From the NCBI RefSeq assembly GCF_024298965.1, contig NZ_CP085193.1, positions 1,984,001 through 2,048,000 of the forward strand: 64,000 nucleotides of DNA, read 5' to 3'. Below the pieces are notes generated by a model. That model saw only the letters and a list, made by a program, of their open reading frames with translations. It searched no databases and had not been told where the DNA came from. Of the stretch, positions 26,780 through 35,907 are shown one piece after another. Origin of the DNA: Streptomyces rapamycinicus NRRL 5491. Lineage in GTDB: Bacteria; Actinomycetota; Actinomycetes; Streptomycetales; Streptomycetaceae. The position numbers and the translations under genes are program-made. The first letter of the stretch is position 1. The number at the start of each line of letters is the position of its first letter.

Positions 26780-28324
26780 TCAGCCGCTCGTCGGCCCGGT
26801 GGCTGAGGCCGATGTGGCCGCGGCGCGGGCGGACAACGGCTCGGCGATGTCCTCCAGCGGACGCCGCTCCGCCGGAATCGCGAGGAAGACGGCGACCAGC
26901 CCGGCGGCGACCATGAGCGACGCCCCGATGGAGAAGGCCAGCGCGGTGTCGGCGATGACTCCGCTCGCCGTCAGATCCGAGAAGATCAGCGGACCGCTGA
27001 TGCCCCCGGCCGCCGTGCCGATGGCGTAGAAGAAGGCGATGGCCAGGGCGCGCGTCTCCATCGGGAAGACCTCGCTGACGGTCAGATACGCCGAGCTGGC
27101 TCCGGCCGAGGCGAAGAAGAGGACCACGCACCAGCAGGCGGTCATCGTGGTCGCGTTGAGCCAGCCGTTGCCGAACATCCAGGCCGTGATGAACAGCAGC
27201 ACACCGGAGAGGACGTACGTCCCCGAGATCATCGGCCGTCGGCCGACCGTGTCGAAGAGCCTGCTCAGCAGCAATGGCCCGAGGAAGTTGCCGAAGGCGA
27301 TGACCGCGAAGTAGTAGCCGGTGTTTCCGCTGGGCACGTTGAAGAACTTCACCAGGATCGAGCCGAAGCCGAAGGTGATGGCGTTGTAGAGGAACGCCTG
27401 CCCGATGAAGAGGGCCAGCCCCAGGAACGCGCGCCGGGGGTACGCCCGGAAGAGCGTCCGCGCGATCTCGATGAAGCCGGTGCTCTTCCGCGTGCGGATG
27501 GTGATGGCCTTGTCCGGCTCGGGGAGGCGCCGCCCGGTCTCGTCCTCGATCCGCCGTTCGGCCGCCGCGACCAGTTCCTCGGCGCCCTCCGCCCGGCCGT
27601 GGATGAACATCCAGCGCGGGCTTTCGGGGACGTTCCGCCGGACCAGCAGGATGACCAGGCCGAGGACGACGCCGAGGGCGAAGGTGAGCCGCCAGCCGAC
27701 GTTCAGCGCGAAGAAGTCCGTGTTCAGCATCAGCACGGAGAGCAGCGAACCGCCCATCGCGCCGAGCCAGAAGCTCCCGTTGATGACCAGGTCGACGCGG
27801 CCCCGGTACTTGCTGGGGATCAGCTCGTCGATCGCGGAGTTGATGGCCGCGTACTCCCCGCCGATGCCGAAGCCGGTGAGGAAGCGGAACAGGAAGAACC
27901 ACCAGGCGGAGAAGGAGATGGCGGTGAGCGCGGTGGCGGCCAGATAGACCCCGAGCGTGATGAGGAAGAGCTTCTTGCGGCCGTAGCGGTCGGTGAGCCA
28001 GCCGAAGACCAGCGCCCCGGTGCAGGCCCCGGCCACATAGAGGGCCGCCGCCATCCCGGTGACCTGCGCGTCGGTGATGGGCAGCCCGCTGCCGGGCTCG
28101 GAGAGACGGCTGGCGATATTGCCGACGACGGTCACCTCGAGACCGTCCAGGATCCATACGGTGCCGAGGCCGATCACGATCATCCAGTGCCAGCGTGACC
28201 AGGGCAGCCGGTCCAGCCGCGCCGGGACCTCGGTGGTGATCGTCCCACCCGGCCCGTTCCCGGCGCCGCCCCCGGTCCCGTCCCGTCGGCCACCCTGTCC
28301 TCCGTCGCGCCCGATCGCGGTCAT
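26780..28324 (-). CDS. MFS transporter (sugar/aromatic-acid symporter type)
   Basis: 514 aa with 12 predicted helices. Motif A GWLTDRYGRKKLF between helices 2 and 3, the helix 4-5 motif RFLTGFGIGGEYAAINSAI, a PESPRW motif after helix 6, and a second loop RLFDTVGRRPM. This is the sugar-porter/AAHS-type signature for uptake of a small metabolite by proton symport. An extended Gly-rich N-terminus precedes helix 1. Convergent with the TVP38 gene. Substrate unknown. Confidence 0.87.
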   Translation of the reverse strand: MTAIGRDGGQGGRRDGTGGGAGNGPGGTITTEVPARLDRLPWSRWHWMIVIGLGTVWILDGLEVTVVGNIASRLSEPGSGLPITDAQVTGMAAALYVAGACTGALVFGWLTDRYGRKKLFLITLGVYLAATALTAISFSAWWFFLFRFLTGFGIGGEYAAINSAIDELIPSKYRGRVDLVINGSFWLGAMGGSLLSVLMLNTDFFALNVGWRLTFALGVVLGLVILLVRRNVPESPRWMFIHGRAEGAEELVAAAERRIEDETGRRLPEPDKAITIRTRKSTGFIEIARTLFRAYPRRAFLGLALFIGQAFLYNAITFGFGSILVKFFNVPSGNTGYYFAVIAFGNFLGPLLLSRLFDTVGRRPMISGTYVLSGVLLFITAWMFGNGWLNATTMTACWCVVLFFASAGASSAYLTVSEVFPMETRALAIAFFYAIGTAAGGISGPLIFSDLTASGVIADTALAFSIGASLMVAAGLVAVFLAIPAERRPLEDIAEPLSARAAATSASATGPTSG

Positions 28325-28607
28325 ACGGTTCGGCTCCTCGGCTGTCCAGGCTGTCCACGGCTGTCCTCACCAGGCGCCCGCGGCCGGGCGGCCGAGCCCC
28401 GAGTACCCAAGGTCAAAGCGCTGAACCGATGGTCTGACCAGGCCCTTGATGGGCCGCGCAGCCGGGGACGCTACGCTGCCCCCACAACCGGCCGTTGATC
28501 CTCGACGGTCGGCTTCCCACTGACCGCCCCGCCTGAATCGGTCATGCCTGGACATCTGAGACCAGGGACCGAGCAGCGCACGATCAGCCTTGGATAGCGA
28601 AGACTCA

Positions 28608-29480
28608 ATGTCGTGGTTTGAATCATTCATCCTCGGGCTGGTCCAGGGGTTGACTGAGTTTCTTCCGATCTCCTCCAGCGCCCATCTGCGGCTCACGGCC
28701 GCGTTCGCCGGCTGGAACGACCCTGGGCCCGCCTTCACCGCGATCACCCAGATCGGTACGGAGCTCGCGGTGCTCATCTACTTCCGCAAGGACATCGTCA
28801 AGATCGTGTCGTCCTGGTTCCGCTCGCTCTTCAGCAAGGAGTGGCGCGGCAACCACGACGCCCAGATGGGCTGGCTGGTGATCGTCGGCTCGCTGCCCAT
28901 CGGCGTGCTCGGCCTCACCCTCCAGGACGCGATCGAGGGTCCGTTCCGCGATCTGCGGCTCATAGCCACGACCCTCGTGGTCATGGGGGTCGTGCTGGGC
29001 TTCGCGGACCGGCGTGCGGCCCGCGATGAGACGGGCGGCCGGCATCGCGTCGCCAACCAGCGCAAGACGCTCCAGGAACTGAGCATCCGGGACGGGCTCA
29101 TATTCGGGGTCTGCCAGGCGATGGCGCTGGTGCCGGGCGTCTCCCGGTCGGGCGCCACGATCAGCGGCGGACTGCTGATGGGCTACACCCGCGAGGCCGC
29201 GGCCCGCTACTCCTTCCTGCTCGCGGTCCCGGCGGTGCTGGCCTCGGGCGCCTTCGAGCTGAAGGACGCCTCCGAGGGCCATACGGAGTGGGGCCCGACG
29301 ATCTTCGCGACGGTCATCGCCTTCGTTGTCGGCTACGTGGTGATCGCATGGTTCATGAAATTTATTTCGAGTAAGAGCTTTATGCCGTTTGTGATCTACC
29401 GGATCCTGCTGGGCATCGCGCTCTTCGCGCTCATCGGCTTCGGTGTGCTGAGCGCGCACGCGGCCGAGTCGGCAGGCTGA
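28608..29480 (+). CDS. uppP: Undecaprenyl-diphosphate phosphatase
   Basis: 290-aa integral membrane enzyme that converts C55-PP to C55-P for cell-wall carrier recycling; also confers bacitracin tolerance. The two conserved blocks are present: GLVQGLTEFLPISSSAHL near residues 10-27 and MALVPGVSRSGATISGG near 180-196, with the catalytic Glu and Arg. The ATG at 28608 is preferred to the TTG at 28590 because the homology starts with WFESFILG. Length is normal. Single gene, MFS gene divergent upstream. Confidence 0.95.
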   Translation: MSWFESFILGLVQGLTEFLPISSSAHLRLTAAFAGWNDPGPAFTAITQIGTELAVLIYFRKDIVKIVSSWFRSLFSKEWRGNHDAQMGWLVIVGSLPIGVLGLTLQDAIEGPFRDLRLIATTLVVMGVVLGFADRRAARDETGGRHRVANQRKTLQELSIRDGLIFGVCQAMALVPGVSRSGATISGGLLMGYTREAAARYSFLLAVPAVLASGAFELKDASEGHTEWGPTIFATVIAFVVGYVVIAWFMKFISSKSFMPFVIYRILLGIALFALIGFGVLSAHAAESAG

Positions 29481-29744
29481 CGCACCTCTCGGCCGTCCGC
29501 GCAGACATCCGCTCGGCCATCCGCCGGACAGGCAGGGAGATGGGCCGCCGGCCGAGGAGGGAGGAGTCCGGCGGCCCCTTCGCTCAGGTCTGGCGCCCCC
29601 TGAGCGGCATGGGACGAGTCAAGCCCCATGCCGGGCAGCGGGGAAGGGTGTGCGGTAGATATATGCAAGCACTCGCATCACACCGGGTGTGAATTCCTCA
29701 CCCAGCGCACACCCCTGCCCTGAGCTGCGGCCTTACGGGAACGC

Positions 29745-30410
29745 TTATGGGAACGATGGCCCCGACGGTCCGGTGACGATCCCCACCAGCTCACTCAACG
29801 AGTCGATCCGCCAGTCCGCCATGGCCGCGTCGACCGTATCGGCCCACAGATACGCCCACGGCCCCCGGCGGATATGCGCGGCCCGCAGCCCGGCGGCCTT
29901 CGCCGGGCGGATGTCGAAGGCCGGGTAGTCACCCACGTACACCGTGTCGCCCGGCGCGGCGCCGCCGAGCTCCAGCACCCGCCGGAAGAACTCCGGATCG
30001 GGCTTGACGACCCCCCATCCACTGGACGTGGCCACGGCGTCGACCGGCAGCTCCATTCCCCGCAGCAGCTCCCCCATCCGCAGCGACTGGTTCCCGGCCA
30101 GGACCACCCGCAGCCCGGACTCCCGCAGCGCGCCGAGCGCGGACCGCACATCCGGGTACAGATCGGACTCGTCCAGCCACTCCCCCCGCCCCGCCGCCTC
30201 CCGCGCCCGGCGCTCGGCGTCGATGTCCACGCCGTCCGGCCGCAGCAGCCGGATGGCGTCCGCGTCGTCCCGCCCCTGCGCCACGACGGCTCCCACCAGC
30301 GCGGACAGAGTGTGCCGGGGCACCCCGAGCCAGTCGGCCCAGGAGCCCCAGTAGCGGTCCTCACGGACGAGGGTCGAGCCGATGTCGAACACCACGCTCT
30401 CGATCACCAC
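29745..30410 (-). CDS. HAD family hydrolase
   Basis: 221 aa. HAD motif I is VVFDIGSTLV, with the second aspartate replaced by Gly-Ser, as in a known subset; motif II is VVLAGNQS, motif III is KPDPEFFRRV, and motif IV is VYVGDYPAFDI. A helical cap domain lies between residues 20 and 85. The nucleophile Asp is retained, so activity is possible. The stop lies near the end of the transcript; the flavin reductase gene ends 24 bp upstream of this start and may be co-transcribed. Substrate unknown. Confidence 0.85.
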   Translation of the reverse strand: MVIESVVFDIGSTLVREDRYWGSWADWLGVPRHTLSALVGAVVAQGRDDADAIRLLRPDGVDIDAERRAREAAGRGEWLDESDLYPDVRSALGALRESGLRVVLAGNQSLRMGELLRGMELPVDAVATSSGWGVVKPDPEFFRRVLELGGAAPGDTVYVGDYPAFDIRPAKAAGLRAAHIRRGPWAYLWADTVDAAMADWRIDSLSELVGIVTGPSGPSFP

Positions 30411-30434
30411 GACCCCTTCCTACGGCCGTGCGCC

Positions 30435-31055
30435 TCACGTCTTCTCCGGCCCCCGGCCCTCCCAGTCCGCGTAACGGATCCGGGCGAGATCCAGCACCTC
30501 ACCGACCGTGCCCCATTCGTTCCTCCCCAGCCGGGACAGCGGCCGCAACCTGGTGACCTCGGCATGCCCGTCGACCATCACCTCGTCGTCGATCACCGCA
30601 TGCACCACCCGCCCGAAGACCACCGTCGAGTTCCCGAGCCCCATCGTGCTGTGCACCACACACTCCAACGCCACCGGCGACCCCGCCACCCGAGGCGGCT
30701 TCACCCGCAGGCTCGCCTCCTGCTCCACCCCCACCGCCTCGAACTCGCTCACCCCGTGCGGAAAGTCCGTCGCGGTCGCGTTGACCTGCTCGAACAACCC
30801 CTCGGGAGCGAGGTTCACCACGAACTCCCCGGTGTCCTCGACATTCCGCAGCGAATCCTTACGCCCCACGGAAGTGAACTGCACGACGGGCGGAGCCACG
30901 GCCGCGACGGTGAAGAACGAATGCGGGGCGAGGTTCGCGGCACCGTCCTGGCCGACGGTCGAAACCCAAGCGATCGGCCGGGGCACGACGACCGAGGTCA
31001 GCAGCTTGTAGAAGGGGGTGGAGCCCATGGTCTCGGGATCGAAGTCGATACGCAT
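30435..31055 (-). CDS. Flavin reductase family protein
   Basis: 206 aa from ATG 31055, where the family N-terminus begins. The FMN-binding split-barrel is visible: TSVVVPRPIAWVSTVGQDG, NLAPHSFFTVAAVAPPVVQF, and NVEDTGEFVVNLAPEGLFEQ. Family members reduce FMN with NAD(P)H or act on small substrates using tightly bound FMN. It is probably transcribed together with the downstream HAD gene (24-bp gap). Confidence 0.88.
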   Translation of the reverse strand: MRIDFDPETMGSTPFYKLLTSVVVPRPIAWVSTVGQDGAANLAPHSFFTVAAVAPPVVQFTSVGRKDSLRNVEDTGEFVVNLAPEGLFEQVNATATDFPHGVSEFEAVGVEQEASLRVKPPRVAGSPVALECVVHSTMGLGNSTVVFGRVVHAVIDDEVMVDGHAEVTRLRPLSRLGRNEWGTVGEVLDLARIRYADWEGRGPEKT

Positions 31056-31169
31056 GCGCCCCAGTATCCGCTGGCCGCGCCGAGCATGACGGCCAGAGCG
31101 TGCCGTACACCGCGGGTCTTCCACCCGGATCACAGGGCGCCGAGAACTCCATGATCTTGGAAGGGCACG

Positions 31170-31391
31170 TCATTCGCCCGCGGCGTCCTCGGCCTCCCAG
31201 CGCAGCAGGTCACCCGGCTGGCACTTGAGCACCTCGCAGAGAGCGGCGAGCGTCGTGAAGCGCACCGCCTTGGCGCGGCCGTTCTTGAGTACCGCCAGGT
31301 TGGCGGGCGTGATCCCTACGCGGTCCGCGAGTTCGCCCACGGTCATCTTCCGCCTGGCCAGCATCACGTCGATGTCGACGGCGATCGGCAT
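31170..31391 (-). CDS. YozG/Cro-C1 type HTH regulator
   Basis: 73 aa, a single helix-turn-helix: MLARRKMTVGELADRVGITP, then LAVLKNGRAKAVRFTTLAAL and CEVLKCQPGDLLRW. Its ATG overlaps the TGA of the DUF2975 gene (TGATG at 31393-31389), which couples the two. DUF2975 plus YozG-type HTH pairs are frequent in Gram-positive bacteria, where the small HTH protein is thought to regulate the operon. Confidence 0.85.
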   Translation of the reverse strand: MPIAVDIDVMLARRKMTVGELADRVGITPANLAVLKNGRAKAVRFTTLAALCEVLKCQPGDLLRWEAEDAAGE

Positions 31392-31882
31392 CAGATCACC
31401 TCGTCCAACTCGGCCTGCATCTGCGACGCTTCGACGTCGCGCGCGACGGCCTGGCCGAGCAGCATCCGCAGCACGAGCACGATGAGCGCGACCCCCAGGA
31501 TGGCCACGCCAACCCCGCCCATGATGACGGTGACGCCCGGATCGTCCCGCTGACCCGGCGCGTTGAGGGCCGTGACGGTGAACCACAGGAGGGCAGCCGC
31601 CACGATCGCGCCGATCACGGCGTCCACGTACCGGAAGGCGGCGTGGGAGAACACGGTTCCGTGTCGCACCATCGCCACCAGCCGCCATACGCAGACCAGG
31701 GCGACCTGGGCCGACACCATGCCCAGGATGGTGATCACGCGCAGCGCCGTGAGCGGGAGCGACCCGTCCTCCTGGTCATTCCCGCTGACCAGTGTCCACA
31801 CCATCAATGCCTGCACGAACACGGTGCCGGCAAGCACCACCACGAGTACGGCGCGCAGCGCACGCACGGTCAGCTTTCCCAT
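31391..31882 (-). CDS. DUF2975 membrane protein
   Basis: 163 aa, four hydrophobic helices (VRALRAVLVVVLAGTVFVQA; TALRVITILGMVSAQVALVC; VIGAIVAAALLWFTVTAL; VGVAILGVALIVLVLRML) with a short acidic tail. Translation from ATG 31882 was chosen because the upstream frame is a degraded dehydrogenase fragment. It is coupled to the HTH gene by a 1-base overlap. Repeats of CGATAG lie just upstream. Function unknown. Confidence 0.82.
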   Translation of the reverse strand: MGKLTVRALRAVLVVVLAGTVFVQALMVWTLVSGNDQEDGSLPLTALRVITILGMVSAQVALVCVWRLVAMVRHGTVFSHAAFRYVDAVIGAIVAAALLWFTVTALNAPGQRDDPGVTVIMGGVGVAILGVALIVLVLRMLLGQAVARDVEASQMQAELDEVI

Positions 31883-31904
31883 GACTGATCCTCCCATCGA
31901 ATTG

Positions 31905-31930
31905 CGATAGGAATCTATCGAAAGTCGATA
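31905..31930. promoter_or_regulatory. Phased CGATAG repeats before the DUF2975-HTH operon
   Basis: CGATAG-N4-CTATCGA, then -N3-TCGATA: three half-sites in 26 bp forming two overlapping palindromes (31905-31920 and 31916-31930). They overlap a plausible minus-strand promoter (TTGCTC ... TAGATT). The site is a good candidate operator for the small HTH protein of the operon. Confidence 0.45.
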
Positions 31931-31942
31931 GGTTGAGCAAGG

Positions 31943-32107
31943 GCTGTCGAACGGGTCGTAGTGCCCGGCGAAGATCGAGGGCGCGCCGTGGCGGGCGACG
32001 AAGGAGTCGCCGACCGCCTGCTGGATCGCCGACCACAGCACACGGAGGTCGACGCCGTGCCGCATCCCCAGCGCGAAGCCCTCACCGATGGCGGCGGAGA
32101 CGCCCAA
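31943..32107 (-). pseudogene. 3-hydroxyisobutyrate dehydrogenase-type fragment
   Basis: A 55-codon relic: VSAAIGEGFALGMRHGVDL, then LWSAIQQAVGDSFVARHGA and IFAGHYDP, which matches the C-terminal NAD-binding_11 domain of beta-hydroxyacid dehydrogenases. Nothing of the Rossmann domain remains and the frame runs on into the DUF2975 start. Confidence 0.6.
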
Positions 32108-32190
32108 CTCGGCGTGATGGCCCTGGACGAGGGCCGCCCCCTGCGTGTCCGCGCGGCGTGCGCAAGGGCGCCGGCCTCGGCGGAGTCCGA

Positions 32191-33429
32191 TCAGGCCGCC
32201 GAACTCGCGGTCCGGCTGACCGACCTCCCGGAACTCGAACTCCAGCCGGCCGGCGCGCGCGGGAACTCGGCGTTGCCGACGCTGATGACGGACCGGACCC
32301 GCTGCAGGGCTTCAAGATCCCGGAGCGGGTCACCGTCGACAAGGAGGAGGTCGGCTCGGAACCCCGGGGCGACACGCCCTGTCACGCCGCCGAGCCCGAG
32401 CGCCTCGGCGGCCCGGCGGGTGGCCATGGCGAGGACGACGCTGTTCGGGATACCCAGGTGCGCGTAGAAGGTCAGCGCGCCGGGCAACCCGTCGAAGCCG
32501 GTTCGCTGGACCCCGGCATCCGTGCCGATGATCACGTTCGCTCCGGCCTCGGCCATCTGCCTCACCTGGTCGAACATGAGGCCCGCGCGCTCCTCTCCGA
32601 AGACCTTGGGGAGCATCCGCCAATGCGGACTCACGGTCACACTGACCGCGATGTTCCGATCGACGATGCGCTGGAGCACGTCATGGCGGAGGTCGAATCC
32701 GGTCTCGGTCATCCAGGTGCAGTGCTCGAGGGTGTCGACCCCGGCGGCGACGGCTTCGGTGATGGCCTCCGCTCCGTGGGCGTGCGCGGCGACCGGCAGC
32801 CCGGCGGAGTGCGCCTCATCGACCAGGGCATGTAGTTCCTCGCGGGAGAACTGGCTCTGCCAACTGCGCGGGCCGTCCTTGGTGAGCCCTCCCCCGCTGG
32901 TCATGACCTTGATGACGGCGGCACCGGCGGCGGCATTACGCCGGACGAGGTCACGGATCTCGGTCTCGCCGGCGACCTCTCCCCCAAGGAAGTAGCAGTG
33001 ACCTCCCGGCGGGGTCGCCGGAGCGCCGGCCGCGAGGATGCGCGGGCCGGACACACTGCCCGCCTCGATCTCCCGGGCGACGCGGAACGCGAGTCCGTTG
33101 CGATCCCCCAGGTCACGTGCCGTCGTCACACCAGTGCGCAGCAGCCGCTCGGCACGCTGCCGCATCAGGCCGAGCAGTTCCTCGTCGGTGGCCTGGAGGA
33201 CGGCGACGGGGTCAGGGCTCCCGTCAAAGATCAAGTGCACATGGGCGTCAATGAGGCCGGGCATGACCGTGCCGGAGAAGGAGATGTGCTCGGCATCCGG
33301 TGGTGCCTGCCGAACAACCTCTTCCCTGAGTCCTACGGCAATGATCGTCTCGCCATCCGTGAGGACGGCGCCGTCCTCCAGGTAAGTGTCCGAATCCGTC
33401 AGGACCCGATCCGCGGTGATGAGCATCAT
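32191..33429 (-). CDS. Amidohydrolase family protein (imidazolonepropionase-like)
   Basis: 412 aa, metal-dependent hydrolase with a TIM barrel. Visible metal-site motifs: PGLIDAHVHL (HxH, residues about 57-66), VIKVMTSGGG (bridging Lys position), VAAHAHGAEAI and DTLEHCTWM (two His), and IIGTDAGVQ (catalytic Asp). Closest to imidazolonepropionase-like dipeptidases/prolidases. The last 30 residues (after GFRADLLLVDGDPL) are unusual and Ser-rich, suggesting a shifted C-terminus that runs into the dehydrogenase relic. Substrate unknown. Confidence 0.85.
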   Translation of the reverse strand: MMLITADRVLTDSDTYLEDGAVLTDGETIIAVGLREEVVRQAPPDAEHISFSGTVMPGLIDAHVHLIFDGSPDPVAVLQATDEELLGLMRQRAERLLRTGVTTARDLGDRNGLAFRVAREIEAGSVSGPRILAAGAPATPPGGHCYFLGGEVAGETEIRDLVRRNAAAGAAVIKVMTSGGGLTKDGPRSWQSQFSREELHALVDEAHSAGLPVAAHAHGAEAITEAVAAGVDTLEHCTWMTETGFDLRHDVLQRIVDRNIAVSVTVSPHWRMLPKVFGEERAGLMFDQVRQMAEAGANVIIGTDAGVQRTGFDGLPGALTFYAHLGIPNSVVLAMATRRAAEALGLGGVTGRVAPGFRADLLLVDGDPLRDLEALQRVRSVISVGNAEFPRAPAGWSSSSGRSVSRTASSAA

Positions 33430-33504
33430 TCGATTCTCCTCGATCAGGAGAACCGCGAGTGGGAGGAACCGATCGCCTCCGGGACGGCGACCTCGGCAGC
33501 CGGA

Positions 33505-33969
33505 CTACGACCTCGGGTCGTCAACTTTGAGTTTGTCTCCGGTGTTGGAGACGTAGACGACCAGGAGCTTGGCCCGTTCGGTCCGGCTGGTGTTCTGGGT
33601 CAGGACGTGGTGGGCGCCAGGCCGCTCGACCCAGTTCCCGCCCTGGCGGTAGGTGCGCACGGGCTCGCCGGCGAGCTTGCTGCGCACGGTGCCTTCGAGG
33701 ACGTAGGCGTAGACGAACGCCTTGCCGTGCCGGTGCGGCACCGCGCGTGCGTTGGGTGGGAAGTCGACGACCATCGAGGTGAACGTCTTGCCCTTCACAT
33801 TCGGGAGGGCCCGCTGGAGCAGGGGCTTGACGGTTTCGGTGGGGTGCTTCGATGTCACGGCGCCGGTGGGCGTCTTGGCGTGGGCGGCCTGGTCCGAGGC
33901 GGTGCAGGCCGTGGCCGCGCTCAGCGTGGCGACGGCCAGCAGGCCACTGGTGATCCGCATTCCGGTCAC
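33505..33969 (-). CDS. Exported cupin-domain protein, probable lipoprotein
   Basis: 154 aa. GTG 33969 follows AGGAG at seven bases; an internal ATG (33960) is the alternative. The N-terminal segment GLLAVATLSAATACTAS is a signal peptide with a lipobox-like Cys. A single cupin follows (VVDFPPNARAVPHRHGKAFV, YVLEGTVRSKL, WVERPGAHHVLTQ), keeping the metal-type His residues. It sits 14 bp downstream of the quinone-reductase gene and is likely co-transcribed. Family role unknown. Confidence 0.8.
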   Translation of the reverse strand: MTGMRITSGLLAVATLSAATACTASDQAAHAKTPTGAVTSKHPTETVKPLLQRALPNVKGKTFTSMVVDFPPNARAVPHRHGKAFVYAYVLEGTVRSKLAGEPVRTYRQGGNWVERPGAHHVLTQNTSRTERAKLLVVYVSNTGDKLKVDDPRS

Positions 33970-33983
33970 GATGGGTCTCCTGT

Positions 33984-34904
33984 TCAGTCTTCCGCGACGC
34001 GGATGATCGTCTTGCCCGGGGTACGGGTTTCGGGGGCGAATGCGGCGGGTGCCTCGGTGAGTGGCCGTACGGTGCCGACGACGGGCTTGAGCCGGCCGTC
34101 CCTCACTCGTGTGGCGAGGTCGGTGAGCCGGGCGCGGTCGGGTTCGACGACGAAGAAGACGGCCCGCCCGTCCTTGGGCCGTACCTTGGGCGGCATGACG
34201 ATGGAGACCAACGTGCCGCCGGCCCGGACCAGGGTCGCCGAGCGGTCGAGGATGTCTCCGCCGATCACGTCGAACACGACGTCGGCCTCGCCGACGTCCT
34301 CCAGCTTCTCGGTCTGCGGGTCCAGGAAGGTGTCGACACCCAGCGCGAGCGCCCTGTCCCGGTCGGCGGACCGGCCGGTGCCGATGACGCGGGCGCCGGC
34401 CTCGCGGGCGAGCTGTACCGCGATCGAGCCGACGCCGCCCACCGCGCCGTGGATCAGGACGGTCTGGCCCGTGGCGAGGCGGCCGTGGTCGAACAGGCCC
34501 TGCCAGGCGGTCAGCCCGGAGATCGGCAGTGCGGCGGCCAAGGTGTGGTCGACGTCCGCCGGCAGCGGCGCGAGATTGCGGGCCTCCACCGCGGCGTACT
34601 CGGCGAGCGAGCCATTGCGGGTCCAGTCGGCCAGACCGAACACCCGCTGGCCGACGCTGAAGCCGGTGGTGCCGAACCCCAGCTCTTCGACCACACCCGA
34701 CAGCTCGTGCCCGGGCACGCTCGGCGTCCGGTCGTGGCCCGAGCGATCGGTCCATGTGCCCGGCCAGTCCAGCTCTCCGGGCGTGAGACTCGCGGCGTGT
34801 ACCCGCACGACGACGTCGTTCTGGGCCGCTTCGGGATAGGGCATGTCCGTCAGGGACAGCCCGGCGAGACCGGCGTCACGGTCCCGGACAACGATGGCTT
34901 GCAT
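33984..34904 (-). CDS. Zinc-independent NADP-dependent quinone oxidoreductase
   Basis: 306 aa, MDR superfamily. GroES-like N-terminus (VVVRVHAASLTPGELDWPG; PGHELSGVVEELG) and a nucleotide-binding domain with TVLIHGAVGGVGSIAVQLA and ARVIGTGRSADRDRAL. The zinc-site cysteines of alcohol dehydrogenases are absent, so it belongs to the quinone-reductase/zeta-crystallin branch. It is followed 14 bp later by the cupin gene. Physiological substrate unknown. Confidence 0.9.
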   Translation of the reverse strand: MQAIVVRDRDAGLAGLSLTDMPYPEAAQNDVVVRVHAASLTPGELDWPGTWTDRSGHDRTPSVPGHELSGVVEELGFGTTGFSVGQRVFGLADWTRNGSLAEYAAVEARNLAPLPADVDHTLAAALPISGLTAWQGLFDHGRLATGQTVLIHGAVGGVGSIAVQLAREAGARVIGTGRSADRDRALALGVDTFLDPQTEKLEDVGEADVVFDVIGGDILDRSATLVRAGGTLVSIVMPPKVRPKDGRAVFFVVEPDRARLTDLATRVRDGRLKPVVGTVRPLTEAPAAFAPETRTPGKTIIRVAED

Positions 34905-35111
34905 AAAGATCCTTAACTAGGGAGGGGTGCACGAGCGCGCAGCCCTTTCGCGCAGGGCTCGGCGCGGGTCATCGGCGGAGGAACGCGGCAGGTGGACGTA
35001 TGCCGTCCGCGTGATCGATCCGTTCTGCCCGCGAGCGTTTCTTCGTCTGTCCCGATTTGATCGATTCGGTTCTCGTCAGGGAGACGAGGCAGCCCCTCGG
35101 GGCGAGACTGT

Positions 35112-35402
35112 TCAGACGTGAGAAAGCTTGTCCGGGGCGATGACCCTGGGGTACGCGGCTATCAGACCGTCGGTGATCTGCGGCGTGCCCACGGAGTGGA
35201 CACGGCCCTCCCGGTGGAACACCGGGAGCATCGCCGAACTGGCGGACTCGTCGACGAGGTCCGGTTCGGATGCGTCCGGCCCCGTCGGCAGCGGTTCCGG
35301 CAGCCGGTGGGCCGCACCGAAGACCGCGGGCCGATCAGCCTCCCAGTCGGCTCCGAGCATGTCCTCCCGCTCGGACAACCCCGGCGCGTGCCCGTCACCC
35401 AT
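35112..35402 (-). CDS. Hypothetical protein
   Basis: 96 aa from ATG 35402 behind GGAGGAGG. Codon third positions are strongly GC-rich, supporting a real gene. Segments such as DRPAVFGAAHRLPEPLP and VHSVGTPQITDGLIAAYPRV give no family I recognise. No signal peptide or membrane helix. It may be the end of a longer protein since the first residues look unstructured. Confidence 0.45.
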   Translation of the reverse strand: MGDGHAPGLSEREDMLGADWEADRPAVFGAAHRLPEPLPTGPDASEPDLVDESASSAMLPVFHREGRVHSVGTPQITDGLIAAYPRVIAPDKLSHV

Positions 35403-35907
35403 GCAGACGCAACCTCCTCCAGATCGCGGACCCAGAGTAGCCATCCGAACTCGTGATCCTGCGCAGACAGCTCCGTGGAAGCGCGCCGGCCCGAATAAGC
35501 GGGTAGTGGGTTTCTATGCGGCAAACGGCCTGCCGGTGCGCGTGCGGACCGATGAGTTTCTCGGCGAGTTCCGGTCATCATCGAGACGGCGCGTGACACC
35601 TACCGGAGGGCATGATGGGTCGGCTTGGCGGCACTGCTTCACCCGTGCCGGTTGACGCCGTTGTCGGCGGCTTGGAGTCTGGACGGCGCATGCTTTGCCA
35701 CGGGTGGTCAGGAGCGCGAGGCGGGAAACCTCGAGCACAATCCCCGCGCTGTGTGCTCACGACCGGCACGAGTGCCTTGACCGGTGTGGACGTCGTCATC
35801 GCTGGCGACATCAGGCTGTATCGGGTCGCGCCGACCGTCGGATTCGCTTTCGGCAAGCTGCCGACGTCCAGCCAGACTCGCTACACGTGGCCGAGCCGGT
35901 GACGACG
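35403..35907. other. Gene-poor stretch
   Basis: About 500 bp with open frames on both strands but no convincing codon bias or protein signature. The serine hydrolase start lies at its right end. Confidence 0.35.

Noticed and set aside
29481-29744. Possible small gene between uppP and HAD
   Set aside because: No frame with a ribosome site and coding character; only weak inverted repeats.
35578-35902. Open frames on both strands before the serine hydrolase
   Set aside because: No codon bias and no recognisable domain.
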